A stretch of 64,000 nucleotides of DNA from Amoebidium appalachense (Eukaryota > Ichthyosporea). How positions within the stretch are numbered: the first letter of the stretch is position 1; each line of letters starts with the position of its first letter. The notes under the pieces are model-generated. The model had not been told where the DNA came from, searched no databases, and saw nothing but the letters and a program-made list of their open reading frames with translations. The stretch covers positions 372,001-436,000 of the forward strand of contig CAVNZM010000002.1 in assembly GCA_963693365.1 (NCBI GenBank), read 5' to 3'. The position numbers and the translations under genes are program-made. This document shows, piece after piece, positions 1 to 12,376 of the stretch.

Positions 1-165
1 GTCCTGTTTTCTTCTCTTCTAGTCTTATCTGTTATATTCTGTTCTTCTCTATTTTGGGCACCATCTAGTGCTGTCTCTGTACTTGAAGTGGTAATCTTCG
101 TCACGTTTCCCAAAGTTTGTTGAGCAATGTTTGTTATGTCTGTGCTCACACCCAACCAACCACAG

Positions 166-235
166 AGCAAACAAGAAGGAGGCGGTGGGGTTCCTGAACG
201 ACTTCAGGCGCCTAAATGTGGCCCTGACACGTGCA

Positions 236-305
<70 letters not shown>

Positions 306-681
306 GTGCATGCCTGCGTGTGTGTGACGATGTGCTCTGGTGCATGGGGGTGTTGCTTTGTGCGTAGGTTGTGCATGGTTGGTGTTTCCGTGTGTGTCAG
401 TCTCCCTCGCTCTGATTGTGTGTGTTGGGGGCGGAGAGGAAGGGTCGGTGTGTTGGTGTCCATTCTCAGTAAGCCATGGGACTGAAGGTCTCCTTCTGGC
501 CTTGCCTTGTCCTGCCTCTCACTGTGTCTGTTGTAGTTTCTTGCCATTTCACTGGTCTCGTGTTTGGCTTTTGTCACCCATCGTTTCTTTTTTTGATCTA
601 TTTTGTCACCCGCTGAGTCTATTTTTGGCTGCAGGTATTCTCTGATAGTGCTGGGCCACAGCCCTACCATGCTCAGGTATT

Positions 682-712
<31 letters not shown>

Positions 713-1771
713 TCCCGGCCCCCTCCCCCCGCTCCCCCCAACACACACAAACACACCCCACCCCACCGCGACCACCTCCCTTCCCCCTCTCCAACCTACG
801 CAAGTGCTTATTCAGCTCGGCGTACTCTTGCATTGTATAGGGGGATATTTCATTAGTAGACTCGGGGGGGGGGGAGGGGGGGGAGGGGGGGGGGGGGGGG
901 GTTACTAACACAGCACTGGCTGTGATCTATAAATAGGATTGTGTCAGCACATGTCCGTGCAGATGCCTTAGACTCGCTTTGTCCTGCCTTTCTCAACTGC
1001 TCCAACACGCCACCCCGTTTTTCCCGTGCCTTGCCCCTCCACTTATGATGCATATTGTGTGCTTTGCAGTGTGTCTGGTCCGTCATGAATGTCTTGCACT
1101 TCGTACTGTGACATATTCTAACCCCCTCCCCTCCCTCCTCCCCTCCCCCTCCCCTCCCCTCCCCCCTCCCCCTTTTTTTTCCGTTCTTTTTTCTTCCTCT
1201 CTCAGTGTTGCAGGCAGTGACCTACAGGCGCTGGTTCAAGATGCGCAGACACAGGGTGTGGTGCACATGGCCAAGCAGGTGCAGACGGCAATCAAACACG
1301 AGAGGAGGAGCTCAAAGTCAAAGGCCCTCTCACACTCACAGGTGCGTGCCTACTGTAGCTGGTAAAGGGGTGCATGTGCATGAATGGGTTGTTCTTGTTT
1401 TCATTTTTTATTTTCTTGTTATCCCTGTGTGCCCGTGTATTTGGATGCTAGGTATCAAGCCAGGCAGCCATGAGTTGGCATACACTCAAAACACCGTGGG
1501 TTGGTGGTTTAAACCCCTCCCCTCCCCCCCTACTTCCGCACACACAAAAAGAAAGAAGTAAAAATGACTGCATGCTGACAATTATTTAATTACTTGTCCT
1601 AATTCACCATCATACTGACCCTCCCCCCCCCCCCCCCTCCCCCCCCCCCCCCACCCACACACACACACACACACACACGCACAGTCTCTGGACGGCAGCA
1701 ATGGGGCCTCCACATCCGAACCAGCCGTGGCAGACGAAGAGGTTGATGACTGGGAGCAGCTGGCCGACTAG
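166..1771 (+). CDS. C-terminal part of an SF1 helicase (UPF1/SMUBP2/senataxin-like), partial
   Basis: Four exons are visible: 166-237, 635-676, 1206-1341 and 1685-1771 (stop TAG). Phases 2, 2 and 0 match at the three junctions. Together they encode about 111 residues. The first two exons give EAVGFLNDFRRLNVALTRAR followed by YSLIVLGHSPTML, which is the motif V/VI region of UPF1-like superfamily 1 RNA/DNA helicases (arginine finger in the LTRAR segment). The rest is a hydrophilic tail ending DDWEQLAD. The 5' part, with the Walker motifs, lies before the window. The family unwinds RNA or DNA using ATP; whether this is an IGHMBP2, Sen1 or other subtype cannot be decided from the tail. Intron 1 starts directly with a (GT)n array, and intron 4's acceptor is the end of a (CA)n array. 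Confidence 0.85.
238..300 (+). repeat. (GT)n array beginning at a splice donor
   Basis: About 63 bp of perfect GT repeat. The first GT is the donor of helicase intron 1 (exon ends AG at 237), so the microsatellite and the splice site are the same bases. Confidence 0.9.
680..900. repeat. Poly-C and poly-G tracts in helicase intron 2
   Basis: A poly-C run of about 30 bp follows the donor at 677, and a G-rich run (about 867-900) lies 150 bp further on. Together they could form an intramolecular stem or G-quadruplex. They lie inside the intron and give spurious poly-Pro/poly-Gly frames on both strands. Confidence 0.85.
1028..1126 (+). repeat. Intronic element copy ending in ATTCTAACCCCC (helicase intron)
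   Basis: This stretch shares its last part (cgtactgtgacatattctaa, then poly-C) with copies in the TMEM33, RGS and peroxidase introns. It also shares upstream words such as cttatgatgcatattgtg. Orientation is sense to the host gene. CTAAC (1118-1122) lies 84 bp before the exon at 1206 and is followed by a C/T-rich tract, so it could serve as branch site and polypyrimidine tract. Confidence 0.55.
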
Positions 1772-2569
1772 TGCACGTGCACAAATACACGTGCACACAA
1801 ATACACGTGCACACACAAGTGGAACTGGCACACATTCTCACAGGTGCACGTGCAGCAAATGCAGATACAAGTGAACACAGACGCACGTGCACAGACACCA
1901 GCATGGCGTACATACATCATACATAAACACACAGGCACACAGGCACACACACATGAACACGTACATACTTGCGGGATATGCACATACACATCTGCAGAAA
2001 TACACATCTCCACACACCATGCTTTGGTGCTCGAATACTTGCATGCTTAACAAGGTCTATACAAGCTGCAAAAGTCCAGAAACATTTTGTTATTTTCGCA
2101 ATAGACAATTGCCAGTGTGAACGTAACAACTATTCAGGTGTGTGACTCGTGACCGAAAAGCACAAATATCCATCGAATTTCTCGACAAGGCACAGCAGAT
2201 AACTGGTGATTAGAATCTTGGTGGAAGAGTGTGTATTCCTAGAAAACGAAACGAATTTGCATGCAAATCACCGTGTATGTCATGTCAGTCTGGGCATGAA
2301 ATGTTTAGTTGTCGGCACGAAAAGATCGCGAAAGTCTAAGTTGTGGTTTTTAGGGTACCTTCTATACCTGGTCTGTGGCTGTCACGTAGGTGGATTTCTG
2401 GATTTTTATTGGTGCAAAGTCACGAGGCACAGTCCCCATCGGCTTGTTGATTGGCCAGCTGCGAGCGGCATGGCCGTAGGTTCTTGTGTCGTCACCGTAC
2501 ATGTAAATAGAATTCGTGTATGTCCATGCCGTGCCATCATGCAATGGAATTTGGTTGCCTATCTGCAGC

Positions 2570-2601
<32 letters not shown>

Positions 2602-2782
2602 CCCCTCTCTCTCTCTCTCCGGTGACCCGGATCATTTAATGATACAGGCATCTCGACCGCATGAAATTACCACGTGAATATCACAACGTTGGCAAGCACA
2701 CAGGCATATATCATCGGTATGGACCTGAGCGCACACAACATACGCGCACGTACACACGTCCACATAAGCACACGCTACACAC

Positions 2783-2833
<51 letters not shown>

Positions 2834-3291
2834 ACACACAAGGTCCCTCATATACAGCGCCATGGGCTGTTCACTACCGCTCACACTGCGCCACACACGT
2901 GCACACACAGCAGGTCCGACTTGTGCACACGGACACTTGTACACATGCACATCACGTGGTGCCAGGTGTTCTTTAATACTTGGAGGCGGTTAAAGACCAA
3001 TATCCATACCTGCCACTATGTGCATCATCTAGCCTATCCTTATCGGACGGTAGAAGTGCACCACAAAGGTTATTTCCCCTTGGTACCCAGATCGACGCCA
3101 ATCACTCCACAAAATCAGCAATTTGGCCGGCAGTGTCCACAAACGAACGAGAAAAAAGCCATTCATTCCACACAGCCTAACACATCTTATTCCTATCGGA
3201 CTTTCAATCAACCCTTCCCCCCTGCTTCTCCTCCTTCCTCCTCACTCCCCCCTCCTCTAGCTAAGGGCAGGTACACAATCATTTTATGTTT
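1772..3291. other. Intergenic, helicase 3' end to TMEM33 3' end
   Basis: Convergent intergenic region. It holds degenerate CA-rich sequence with repeated acacgtgcac words (about 1772-2000), a poly-C run (2569-2598), and a (CA)n array (about 2785-2831). No frame here looks like a real gene. Confidence 0.7.
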
Positions 3292-4052
3292 TCACGCCCC
3301 GCGCACCCTATGCCATATATTCTGCACGACAGCAGGCACCCCCTGTCTCAGCAAGTACCCGTCCACGGTGGTTCTCAGCTGCATGACCGTGGCCTGGATC
3401 TGAGGACTAAAGACATAGCGCAGACGCAGAAAGTTGTAGTACATGAAAGGAACAAAGATCCCTACACGCCCCCTGTGAATAGGAACATAGGGTCAGTGAG
3501 GGACTTAGATATCTGAGAAGATGATGTGTTGGGTGTAGGTTGATAATGTAATCAGGCAAAAAAAGGTGATGTGTTGCGGCACGTAGCTTCTGTTTAGGAA
3601 GAGAAAGAACGGGGGCTGTGTTTTGGGTCTGTAGGTTTTTCTTGGAAGAGTGGAAGAGCGAAAAAATGGCATTGTGTTGAAGTGGTTTCCTGTTAACACA
3701 GAAAAAGAGAGGGTGTTGTATAATGCAATATGTTTCTGATGCAGATAAAAGATATTAGTGTTGAGAGTAGGCGGATCTCCATTACGTGATCCATTACGGC
3801 AGAGAAAAAGAGAGTGCTGCAAGTGTGGATGTTACCATAACGAAACTGTGCCGCAAGGAAAAGATGTCACCCAGAGTTTTTCCAGACACCAAGAGGTGGT
3901 GCTCTAACCTTGTGCCTACTTCTCTCCTGTGTGCACACACATCCCCACATTCACCCAATATCACCTTCTGCATACATGTGTGTCTATCCCTATCTTACCA
4001 AACAATATGCAAAAACGTGCCAGTGAGTGAGTGAGTGTGTGTGTGAGTGTGT

Positions 4053-4131
<79 letters not shown>

Positions 4132-5100
4132 GGGGGGTGTTCATAGTTTGGTACGCACATGAAGACTGAGACGACCAGCAGACCCATGATGTAGACCTCC
4201 AACTGGCCCACCTGATTGGTTGCGGTGGTGCGGTGCTGGTCCAGGTAGGCACCTAGTCGCCACTCACTGGGGGGGGTTAGAAAGTGTTAGAGTGCAAAGT
4301 ACACATGCACAACGGACAACACAGAGCAGAGAGCAACCCACACATACAGAGACTCAAGAAAAAGATGTATACGGGAACAGGGCAGCAGAGTTCGGAATCA
4401 GGAAACATGGCCATGGCAACAGAATCAATAGTCCAGATCTAGACGGGAATGGGCTGGCAACAGGTCGTATGGGGGTGATCAGGCCCCAGGTACGACTAGC
4501 CCATAATCAGAGACAGTGTTCATTACATCCTGTCTTTATTCAGAGAGAGAAGCAGGAAAAAGAGAACTGAACGAATGTCCGAATTGCTACGAACTAAAAA
4601 CAGTCCAGTGAACGATCTGGCGCGGCCCGATCGTTTATATACCTTGCCTAGTTGCGTACCAAGAAAGACTAATCTGATTGGATAACACAACAACCAATCG
4701 GAATACCGAAGATTAACTATTGGCTAACTGGAAGTTTCCATCTGAATCCGGATCTATTCAGGATCTATTCGGGAAAGACCTAAGGACCTAAGGTGCATTG
4801 CACGCGAGATGATCACAAGTCACACAGAAGATATCTCATATCGTAACACAGAGTATGCATAAGAAGCAGAGCCCACCCTCCAGGGAGGGGGGGTACAGTG
4901 CCAGAGCAAAGAGATATGCGGGAGGTGAGAAAGAAGAAGGGAAGGGGAGGGAGTAAAGGGGGAAGGGGGGAGAGTCTCTTGATTAACAGGGACAGGGGGG
5001 GGGGGGGGGGGGGGGGGGGGTTTGTAACTTGCAACGGAGTACCCAATACAGACCGTGTGGAACCCATATGCACATGCAAGCCATTTATGGCGATACCCCC

Positions 5101-5147
<47 letters not shown>

Positions 5148-5437
5148 ACCTCAAAAAAAAAAAAAAAAAAAAGCACTGCCCAACCTTAATCGCCCCATTC
5201 TCAGTCTGCCCTGCCCATTTCCCTTTAATCCCCCCTCCCCCCCCCCCCCCCCCCCCCCTCTTTCTCCCCTCCCCTCCCTCCCACCCCTCCCAGCCTCACA
5301 CGCACACACACACAGACACATACGAAGACACATCATCCCTCCGCCTACAACTAAATTTCAATTGGCAATATACTCCACGCACAAGCTCACAAGCACGCGG
5401 GTGAATCTTCGCATACTACACACAAGTACACACACAC

Positions 5438-5529
<92 letters not shown>

Positions 5530-6792
5530 GCACACACACGCACACGCGCACGCACACACGCACACACGCACACACGCACACACGCACACACGCACACACG
5601 CACACACCCATACACACACACACACACACACACAAGCATGTGCACACGCACCTGCGATCACCTGGGTAAGCAATGGGGTACATGCCCCTACAGTAGTCTC
5701 TGACGTTGTAGACCGCATATACAACAAGTGGTATCATGGGCACTGCGCACACACATGTCAGATCAACCAGCCCCACATCCTTGCAAAAAGTACACCTCAC
5801 ATTCTCTTAAAATCACCCCACATTCAAAACACACCTCTTACGTCCTCTCAAAACACACCCCTTGCATCCTCCCAAATAATACACCCCATCTCCTTTCAAA
5901 TCACACACCTCACACCTTTCCACACACATTTTCCAAGTCACATCCCACATCAAAACACACACGCCACATTTTTTCAAGACATGCCCCACATCCCTTTCGA
6001 AGCCCCCCCCCCCCCCCCCCCCCCCATCTCCGTTTTCCAAACACCTACACACCCTCCATATTTACTCAAAAAAAAAAAAAAAAAAAAAAAAACTATCTCC
6101 GTTTCAATCAGGTTCACCCCCCACACACATGCATCCTTCTCAAAACACACACCCGGCATCGTTTCCAGATACACTCCCCCAAATCCTTAAGAACAAACCC
6201 AGCATCCTTTTAAAACACGTGCGCCCACATGCCCACATGCTCACACTATGACCCAAAGGTGCATTGAGGCTGTGGGACACGAAGGGATAAACATTGTGCT
6301 GGTTTGGAAGTCAAAGGGCAGAAGGGGGGAGGAAGGCGGGGGGGGGGGGGGGGGGGTGTTTGAATGCGGAACACAGTACGACGCATACACGATGAGAAGC
6401 ATGGTGCAGGACACATGCAAAGGCAAACATTCAAGTATGCAACATCAGCCGTGCGCACAGTATGCGTCATAGGCAGAGCCCATCCTCAGGGAGGGCCCAA
6501 GTCATCAATTGCGTCTGAGTTTCGACCCTTAGCCCGCGTATATACGACGCTCCAACTCAGACAGCAGCATCAACTAAACTTGGGTGGGTCAACCCGTCTT
6601 GATCAAAGACGAGCAGGGTTGCTTATGCAAGCAAGGTGAGCAAAACGGTGAAGATGTGTGTGCAAACTAAAGCAGTGCAGCGATAAATGCGTATGTGCTT
6701 AAAGATGCACGACACAGAGCAACCATGCCCGGTTGCCTGGAAGTAAAGATGTGGGGGGGGGGGGGGGGGGGGGGGGGACGGGGGGGATTTGC

Positions 6793-6827
<35 letters not shown>

Positions 6828-6925
6828 TGTGGTTGTGGGGTAGGGGGGGGGGGGGGGGGGGGGGGGGGGGTTGACGATGCACACTTGGCCATGTGTCTAC
6901 CTCCAATTGCATAGCTCCTGCTGTT

Positions 6926-6965
<40 letters not shown>

Positions 6966-8198
6966 AACACACACACACATTACATATTACACATTAACAC
7001 GCACCAAGCATGGGCTCGTTTGTGACGAAGATCAGACAGTATGTCAGATAATGCAGGTTTGCATCGGGAGTGATGCGCTGGGCATATGCCGCATTGAATT
7101 GGGGCCTCTGGGGGATGGGAGGGGATAGAGTGGTCAGCAAACTCGAACCATTGCTGCCACTCCAACCTCCCACCCCTCCCTTCTAAAGTCTATATCCCCC
7201 CCCCCCCCCCTCCCCCCCCCTCTCCCCTCTCCCCCCCCCCCCCCCCCAAAAAAAAAAAATAAAAAATAAAAAAAGTCCCACCGCCTCCTCCACCCAGCCG
7301 CACCGGAGCCATGTAGATGAACCCACCCACAGAACATACATGATCTATGCATAACATGTTCGAACTAATATTTGTGCCTTCCCCCCCCCATCCCCCCTTC
7401 CCGGAGCCAAACCAAGAAAACCTGCCGCTACTACCCCATTTACCCATAGGACAAGGCAACGAGCTTCAATGTACACCTTTCGTGTGTGCATGCATGTTAT
7501 TTCTTCTCTCCCTTGTACACAAAGTGTGGCGGGGTGGGGGAGGGACAGCATACCCCATGAGACAGGTAGACGTTTAAAGCATACGATGCCATCAGGGACC
7601 ATAGGCCCCACTTAAAGGCACTGCGCCCAATACTGACAGGCAGCACGCCCAGCACTAAAAATAGAATGGCCAGCAGGTTAAGGCCCAGCCAGGCCGTCTG
7701 CTGGGGGTGTGACTTAAGGTGTGCCACCACCGCCTGTACCTGCAACTTGCCTTTTATGGAAGGTGAGCCGGGGTTGGTGGGGGAGGGGGTGGGGGGGAGG
7801 GGAGGGGTGAAGGGGGCAGTGAGTGACTGGAGCAGAAAGAACGTGAAGAGCAAAGAGAGAAGGGGGGGAGAGGGGGGCGGGGCAGGGACGAGGACGGGGG
7901 CCTGGGGGGGGGGGGGGGGGGGGGGGGGGAAGGGGGGGGGAGGGGAAAGGAGGAGCTACGAGTTCCATTAAAGAATGCAAAGGAAACTGGCACATACACG
8001 GTGGTAAATGTGCAGGCACTCAAACACTGCCAAAGATAGCACTTCCAAAGGAGATATGCCCAAACAGCACACTCACAAACACACACAGACACACAGTGCC
8101 CTAGCCACGGCTGTCCACACATGCAGACATTTGCACCAGCACATACACATACCCCCCTCCTCATCCCCAACCTCCCCCCCCTCCCCCCCTCCCCCCCC

Positions 8199-8289
<91 letters not shown>

Positions 8290-9392
8290 GGCTGTGCCTG
8301 TGGCCCTGCTGCACCCCCCGTTGGTGCCGACCCCCCACCTCCCGTGGCCCTTTGCCGTGGCCCCGTGGGGGAGGTTGGGGGGGGCTGGGTGTGTGTTTGC
8401 TGGCTGCCACTGTCACTGCTGGGTGCCTCATAGTCGGGATCCTGTCATAGGAGCGCGGAGAGGGGGGGGGGGGGGGGGTCGAGGGGGGGAGGGGGAAGAA
8501 CAGAAGGGGATAAGGGTGTGTAGATGTGTAGTGAGCGGAAAGGGGGGGGGGGGGGGGGGGGGGTAGTGGTGGTGGTTATGATGTTAGTACCGGAACGAAG
8601 ATGAAAAAGGTTCAGGCATATAGATTACCCGGTAGCACGGGGGGAGGGTGGAGGAGGGAGAAGAGGGGAGGGCGAGGGGGAGGGGGGGGGGGGGGGGAGG
8701 GGGGGGGGGGAAGGAGGTGGGGGTGGGGGTGGTGGCGGGGGGCAAGGGGGGGGGGAGGGGGGAGGGGGGGGGGGCCGGAGGGCGGGGGGAGGGGGGGGGG
8801 GGGGGGAGGGGAGAGAAGGGGAACGGAGGTGGTTGTGGGGTGGTGGTGGTGATCTTGGTGGTGGCTTTGGTGGGGATCTGTGGTGTTTTACGAAACAGCC
8901 AAAGGTTAACGACCAACAACTACGTTACCCTGAGCCGCAGAGAATGAGGAGATGTGTTCTGTTGAAAATCATGTGTTCGAACGTGCAAGTTTGGGAAGCG
9001 GGGAAACAGCAAACTTACGTGGATGTGTGTGCCTGTGTGTGACAGCGAGCTGATCGAGGGCTTGTGTGCACGCGTGTGCATTGATCTGTGCTTGTGTTGA
9101 CCTTAGAAAGCGCAGCTGTGTGTGTGTGTGTTCGTGTGCGCGTGCGTGCGTGTGCGTGTGTATCCACTTGCGCGTCTGCGCGCGTATCTGCTTTTAGTAC
9201 GCGCGTGTGCGTGCGTGCGTGCGTGCGCGTGCATCCCTCCTCCCCACGCACCACGTTCTTCTTGTACCACTTCCTCTTGACCCTCTTCAGCTGGTCCTCC
9301 GTAGCCGACCCGCCGGCAAAGGTGACCGTCTCGAGGTAGGCCGCCCACCGTGTGTCCTCGCCATAGTTGTAGGTGAGCGCTGCGTCCCCCAT
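3292..9392 (-). CDS. TMEM33/Pom33-family membrane protein
   Basis: Six exons on the minus strand: 9392-9252, 7739-7554, 7107-7005, 5742-5652, 4266-4159 and 3472-3292. The total is 810 nt, encoding 269 residues (human TMEM33 is about 247). All phases close, and most donors read GTGCGT. The order of segments matches TMEM33: TWLGLNLLAI-like first membrane segments (exon 2), LHYLTYCLIFV (exon 3), PMIPLVVYAVYNVRDYCRG (exon 4), VYIMGLLVVSVFM (exon 5), and the family signature PFMYYNFLRLRY (exon 6), followed by a C-terminal amphipathic stretch. Family members sit in the ER and nuclear envelope and help shape ER tubules and distribute nuclear pores. The 47-residue hydrophilic N-terminus (exon 1) is the least certain part. 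Introns carry poly-C/poly-G, (CA)n and a 390-bp dispersed repeat. Several short exons are too small to stand out as open frames. Confidence 0.85.
4055..4128. repeat. (GT)n array in TMEM33 intron 5
   Basis: About 74 bp of uninterrupted GT repeat just past the donor of exon 5 (minus strand). It is preceded by GTGA-variant units. Confidence 0.9.
4270..4305 (-). repeat. Intronic element 3' end at TMEM33 exon 5 acceptor
   Basis: Read on the minus strand this is ctctaacactttctaacc followed by C8 and AG, then exon 5 (starts 4266). It is the same CTAAC-plus-poly-C module as in the helicase, RGS and peroxidase introns, here abutting the acceptor. Confidence 0.5.
5102..5172. repeat. Bipartite poly-C / poly-A tract
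   Basis: About 44 C, a short TCACCTC spacer, then about 20 A. It lies in TMEM33 intron 4. Similar C-then-A tracts occur at 7200-7259 and 22105-22160, and in reverse complement at 29512-29546 and 49029-49071. Confidence 0.85.
5409..5640. repeat. (CA)n array with CACG variants
   Basis: About 230 bp of CA repeat with a phased CACACG variant block at 5525-5605. It lies just inside the donor of TMEM33 exon 4 (minus strand). Confidence 0.9.
6359..6748 (+). repeat. Dispersed 390-bp repeat, copy A (TMEM33 intron 3)
   Basis: About 93% identical by eye to 51266-51659, over its full length. Both copies are flanked by poly-G on both sides and both lie in introns, antisense to the host gene. No coding potential was seen. 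In host-gene sense it ends CATTCAAAC followed by poly-C. It may be a non-autonomous mobile element; no target-site duplication was recognised. Confidence 0.85.
7200..7275. repeat. Poly-C followed by A-rich tract in TMEM33 intron 2
   Basis: C/T-rich run with C12-C16 blocks, then A12 and an AT-rich tail. Same polarity as the tract at 5102. Confidence 0.8.
8200..8287. repeat. (CA)n array in TMEM33 intron 1
   Basis: About 88 bp of pure CA after a poly-C run. The adjoining frame (8288-8431, minus) is Pro/His/Gly rich and was not taken as an exon, because exon 1 joins exon 2 in phase without it. Confidence 0.9.
8461..8860. repeat. Long G-rich purine block
   Basis: About 400 bp, almost entirely G and A, with many G runs of 8-22. 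It lies in TMEM33 intron 1. Strong potential for G-quadruplex or triplex structures. Confidence 0.85.
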
Positions 9393-10020
9393 GTTTACTA
9401 TTCTATAAGTTTTTAGTTGTTTCGAAGTGAAGGAAGGAAAAAAAGTGAAGTGACTCTGGTAGGATGAACGGGGATCTGTTACGTAATAGCTCCGGTTCGG
9501 GAATCTGCAGATGTAAAATGGATACAGGTTTATGAACTTAGACAAACGTTTGTGTGGCCACACGACTATATTCCTTTTTTTTTTATTACTTTTAGTACTG
9601 CCTGAACAAGCATGTAACACCTTACGGCCGGTAAGGCTTCTCACACTTTCTGACGTCACAAAATTACTAAATAAAGCTATAAAGCTGTTCAGGCGACCAA
9701 TCAGCATTAGCTTATGTCGATCAGCATTTAGCCGCTGAGTGATTCAGCTGACAGCAGGTCCCTGCCACGTCTAGATCTAAGGCTCGTGTTTTTGTGTGTT
9801 TGTCCGGGCGACCCCAAGCTCAGGTTTCATCAGTTTGTAAGCGCAGTTGGGGATAACACGGTACTTCCCGCGCACCCAGCGAAACTATAAAAGGCTAGCC
9901 GCGTTCTGGCCCTACACATCAGTTAGTGTTTTTTTGCAAAGAAAAAAAGGAAAAAAATAAGTTTCCCTGCTCTCTCCAACACACACTGACCGTGTTGATC
10001 GTTTTTCTTCAATCGCCAAC
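9393..10020. other. Divergent promoter region between TMEM33 and LEA-like genes
   Basis: About 630 bp separating two start codons on opposite strands. It is free of long microsatellites, unlike most non-coding DNA here, which fits a shared or back-to-back promoter. A TATA box for the rightward gene is listed separately. Confidence 0.6.
9886..9893 (+). promoter_or_regulatory. TATA box of the LEA-like gene
   Basis: TATAAAAG lies 128 bp upstream of the ATG at 10021, which leaves room for a 5' UTR of about 100 bp. It is a perfect consensus in a region otherwise GC-balanced. Confidence 0.65.
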
Positions 10021-11508
10021 ATGTCTCACTACACGACCGGCGCTACAGGTACCACCAAGGTTAGTGTTTTGTTGTTTCGCCCATGCCATGTCTCTATTTT
10101 CCCCTGGAATTCCGAAGGTCCATATTATTCCAACATACACAGTATATGTGTGAGCTACTCACAGCCTATTGAGTGAGTAGCTCACAACAGCCACTTGACC
10201 ATGTGTCGAGGTTTGATGTTTTCTCGCCTTCTTGTGTGTGTGTTTACGCCACGTGCCCGCCACGTATATACATACACAATTCTCATCACTTTGCCCGCCA
10301 CGTATATACATGCACAATTCTCATCACTTTTACATTTGCACCCTCTGATTAAGTATGTGCAGCAGGTACCTCTAAATCACATCCTTTTTAATATTCAATG
10401 TCAATGAACGTTGTCGGTAAGCAATCAATTATTTTGATTCCCAGAAAAGCCTGCTAGATTATCAAACGAACTAACAACTGTCCGTGCACACACATTGTGA
10501 CGTTTCCCAGGACGACCGCAGCATGATGGAGAAAGCCAAGGATGCCATGCACAAGGCCGGGGAGAAGATCGGTGTGGCTGAGCCCCGCCAGAGGGAGAGT
10601 GACGTCACGGTGCCTGGGGGCTATGCGGCCAGCGGCACCACTGCGGGGGGGTATGGCACGGGGCCAACTGAGGGGCGCTATGCGGGCACAAACACAGGCG
10701 TAAGTGGTGCACGGGGGGGTGTGGGGGTGGGGGTGTGGTGCACGTGATCACGTAAACGGTTGGATTTTAGTACAGTTGTAAGGAGTGAGCAGCAAATTAA
10801 AGGGAAAAAAGAGAAAAAAAGAGAGGTCTCTAAGGAGCGCTTTAAATTTTGTGTGTGTGCGTGTGTGTGTGTGTGTGTGCGTGCGTGCGTGTGTAGTGTG
10901 TGCGCGCACGTGTGCGTGTTTTTTTCAATGTCGGAAGGGAACCGATGGATGTGAGGGCGAAATATTGCTCCGCGCGTTTTTTTTTTTTATCATTGTATTA
11001 ATTCAATTCCTTTTAGAACTCAATCTTGTTTTCTTCAAGCTTTTTTTATTTGTATCTATGGGGAGGAGTTGGTTTCCCGGGGGAAGGGGGGAGGGGGGGA
11101 GGGGGGTTAACAGCAGCATTTGAGTCATGGCTTATTCCTCTTCCTGTGGCCCATTGGGGTTTTCTCTTGTACGGCACCGTAATACTCTGCCAATAATTTC
11201 AAATTTAACTCACGAGCAAGATTAGCTTGGAACACCCCTTTGATGTAAAACTATATATATAATTTTGAAATGTGCGCCTCTCTCTTTCTGACCCAGTATC
11301 AATCACAGGGCACCTACGGCACCAGCGGCATCAGCAGCTATGGCACGGACACCACTGGCTCAGCCCAGCCCCGCGATGTATGCACACCCCAACCCCCATC
11401 CCCCCCCCCCCTTGCAATCGACCGTGGCAAGCACGCAATTACCTCAACCTTTCACCTACCACAGTTTCTCTCATGCACAGCCCTTCGACTCGGTTGCCCT
11501 TTTTGTTT

Positions 11509-11543
<35 letters not shown>

Positions 11544-11571
11544 TCTTCCCCCTCTTCTAGCCCCTCCTCCC

Positions 11572-11602
<31 letters not shown>

Positions 11603-11634
11603 TTTTTTTTCGGCAAGAAACTTTAGTAAGCAAA

Positions 11635-11668
<34 letters not shown>

Positions 11669-11784
11669 TGATGGAAAGAAAAACAAATATTTGATTCTTC
11701 CCCCTCTTCTCCCCTCCTCCTCTCCCCCCCCCCCCCCCCCTCACCCCCCTCTTTTTTTTTCGGCAAGAAGCTTTAGTAAGCAAA

Positions 11785-11834
<50 letters not shown>

Positions 11835-12101
11835 TGATGGAAAGAAAAACAAAAGTCTCGCCGACCACCACTTTGTATACCACCAACATAATGAGACTCG
11901 GTCCAACTCCACACATTGTACATGTGACCTTCACTCACTATGTCCTTAACTTATACACAGGACCGCACTATGGGAGAGAAAATGTCCGACACCATGCACA
12001 AGGCCGGAGAGAAGATGGGCATGACGGGGGGCAAAGGCGCAGAGTACAGTGGGCCTCAGGGCACGGGCAGCGAGCGTGTGACATATAAAACACGTGAATA
12101 G
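10021..12101 (+). CDS. LEA-like hydrophilic repeat protein
   Basis: Four exons: 10021-10059, 10511-10699, 11297-11377 and 11961-12101 (TAG). All introns are phase 0. The 149-residue product starts MSHYTTGATGTTK. It has no hydrophobic segment and is rich in Gly, Thr, Lys and Glu. Exons 2 and 4 each begin with the same about 20-residue amphipathic unit (DR-[ST]-M-x-EK-x-x-D-x-MHKAGEK-[IM]-G), separated by Gly/Tyr/Thr-rich linkers. Such Lys/Glu-balanced helices are typical of late-embryogenesis-abundant and related desiccation- or stress-protective proteins, which are disordered until dried or bound to membranes. Function is inferred from composition and repeat only. The repeated unit at the start of two exons points to exon duplication. 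Confidence 0.75.
10255..10330 (+). repeat. 38-bp tandem duplication in LEA-like intron 1
   Basis: Two near-identical copies of a unit starting gcccgccacgtatataca and ending ttctcatcacttt. Confidence 0.8.
11540..11860 (+). repeat. About 180-bp tandem duplication in LEA-like intron 3
   Basis: Two copies of a unit made of attcttccccctcttct, poly-C, T8-9, cggcaagaarctttagtaag, caaa, poly-G and gatgatggaaagaaaaac. The unique 24-bp core and both homopolymers are conserved. In each copy poly-C and poly-G can pair across the core. Confidence 0.8.
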
Positions 12102-12376
12102 ATTTGATTGGCTGGACCATGTGTTTTTTTGGGATGTGATGATATGTGGAGGGGTTTGGATAAGCTGAGAAAAGTTACCGAATATTGTTATCCGATGTTG
12201 AGAATTGTAGTCGAAAATATTTGAGGGTAGGACAGTGGTGGAAAAGATATGGTGTGATGGTTGCACCGGTCGTACCGGTGGGAGATTTTGGGCTGAAAAG
12301 CCCTGGCCATTTCACACTGGGACATTTTTTTTTTTTTTTTTTGCCAATGCACTGGGTGCATATGATGCTGTTGAGA

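Noticed and set aside
8288-8431. Pro/His/Gly-rich minus-strand frame as an extra TMEM33 exon
   Set aside because: Exons 1 and 2 join in phase without it and the family has no such insert.
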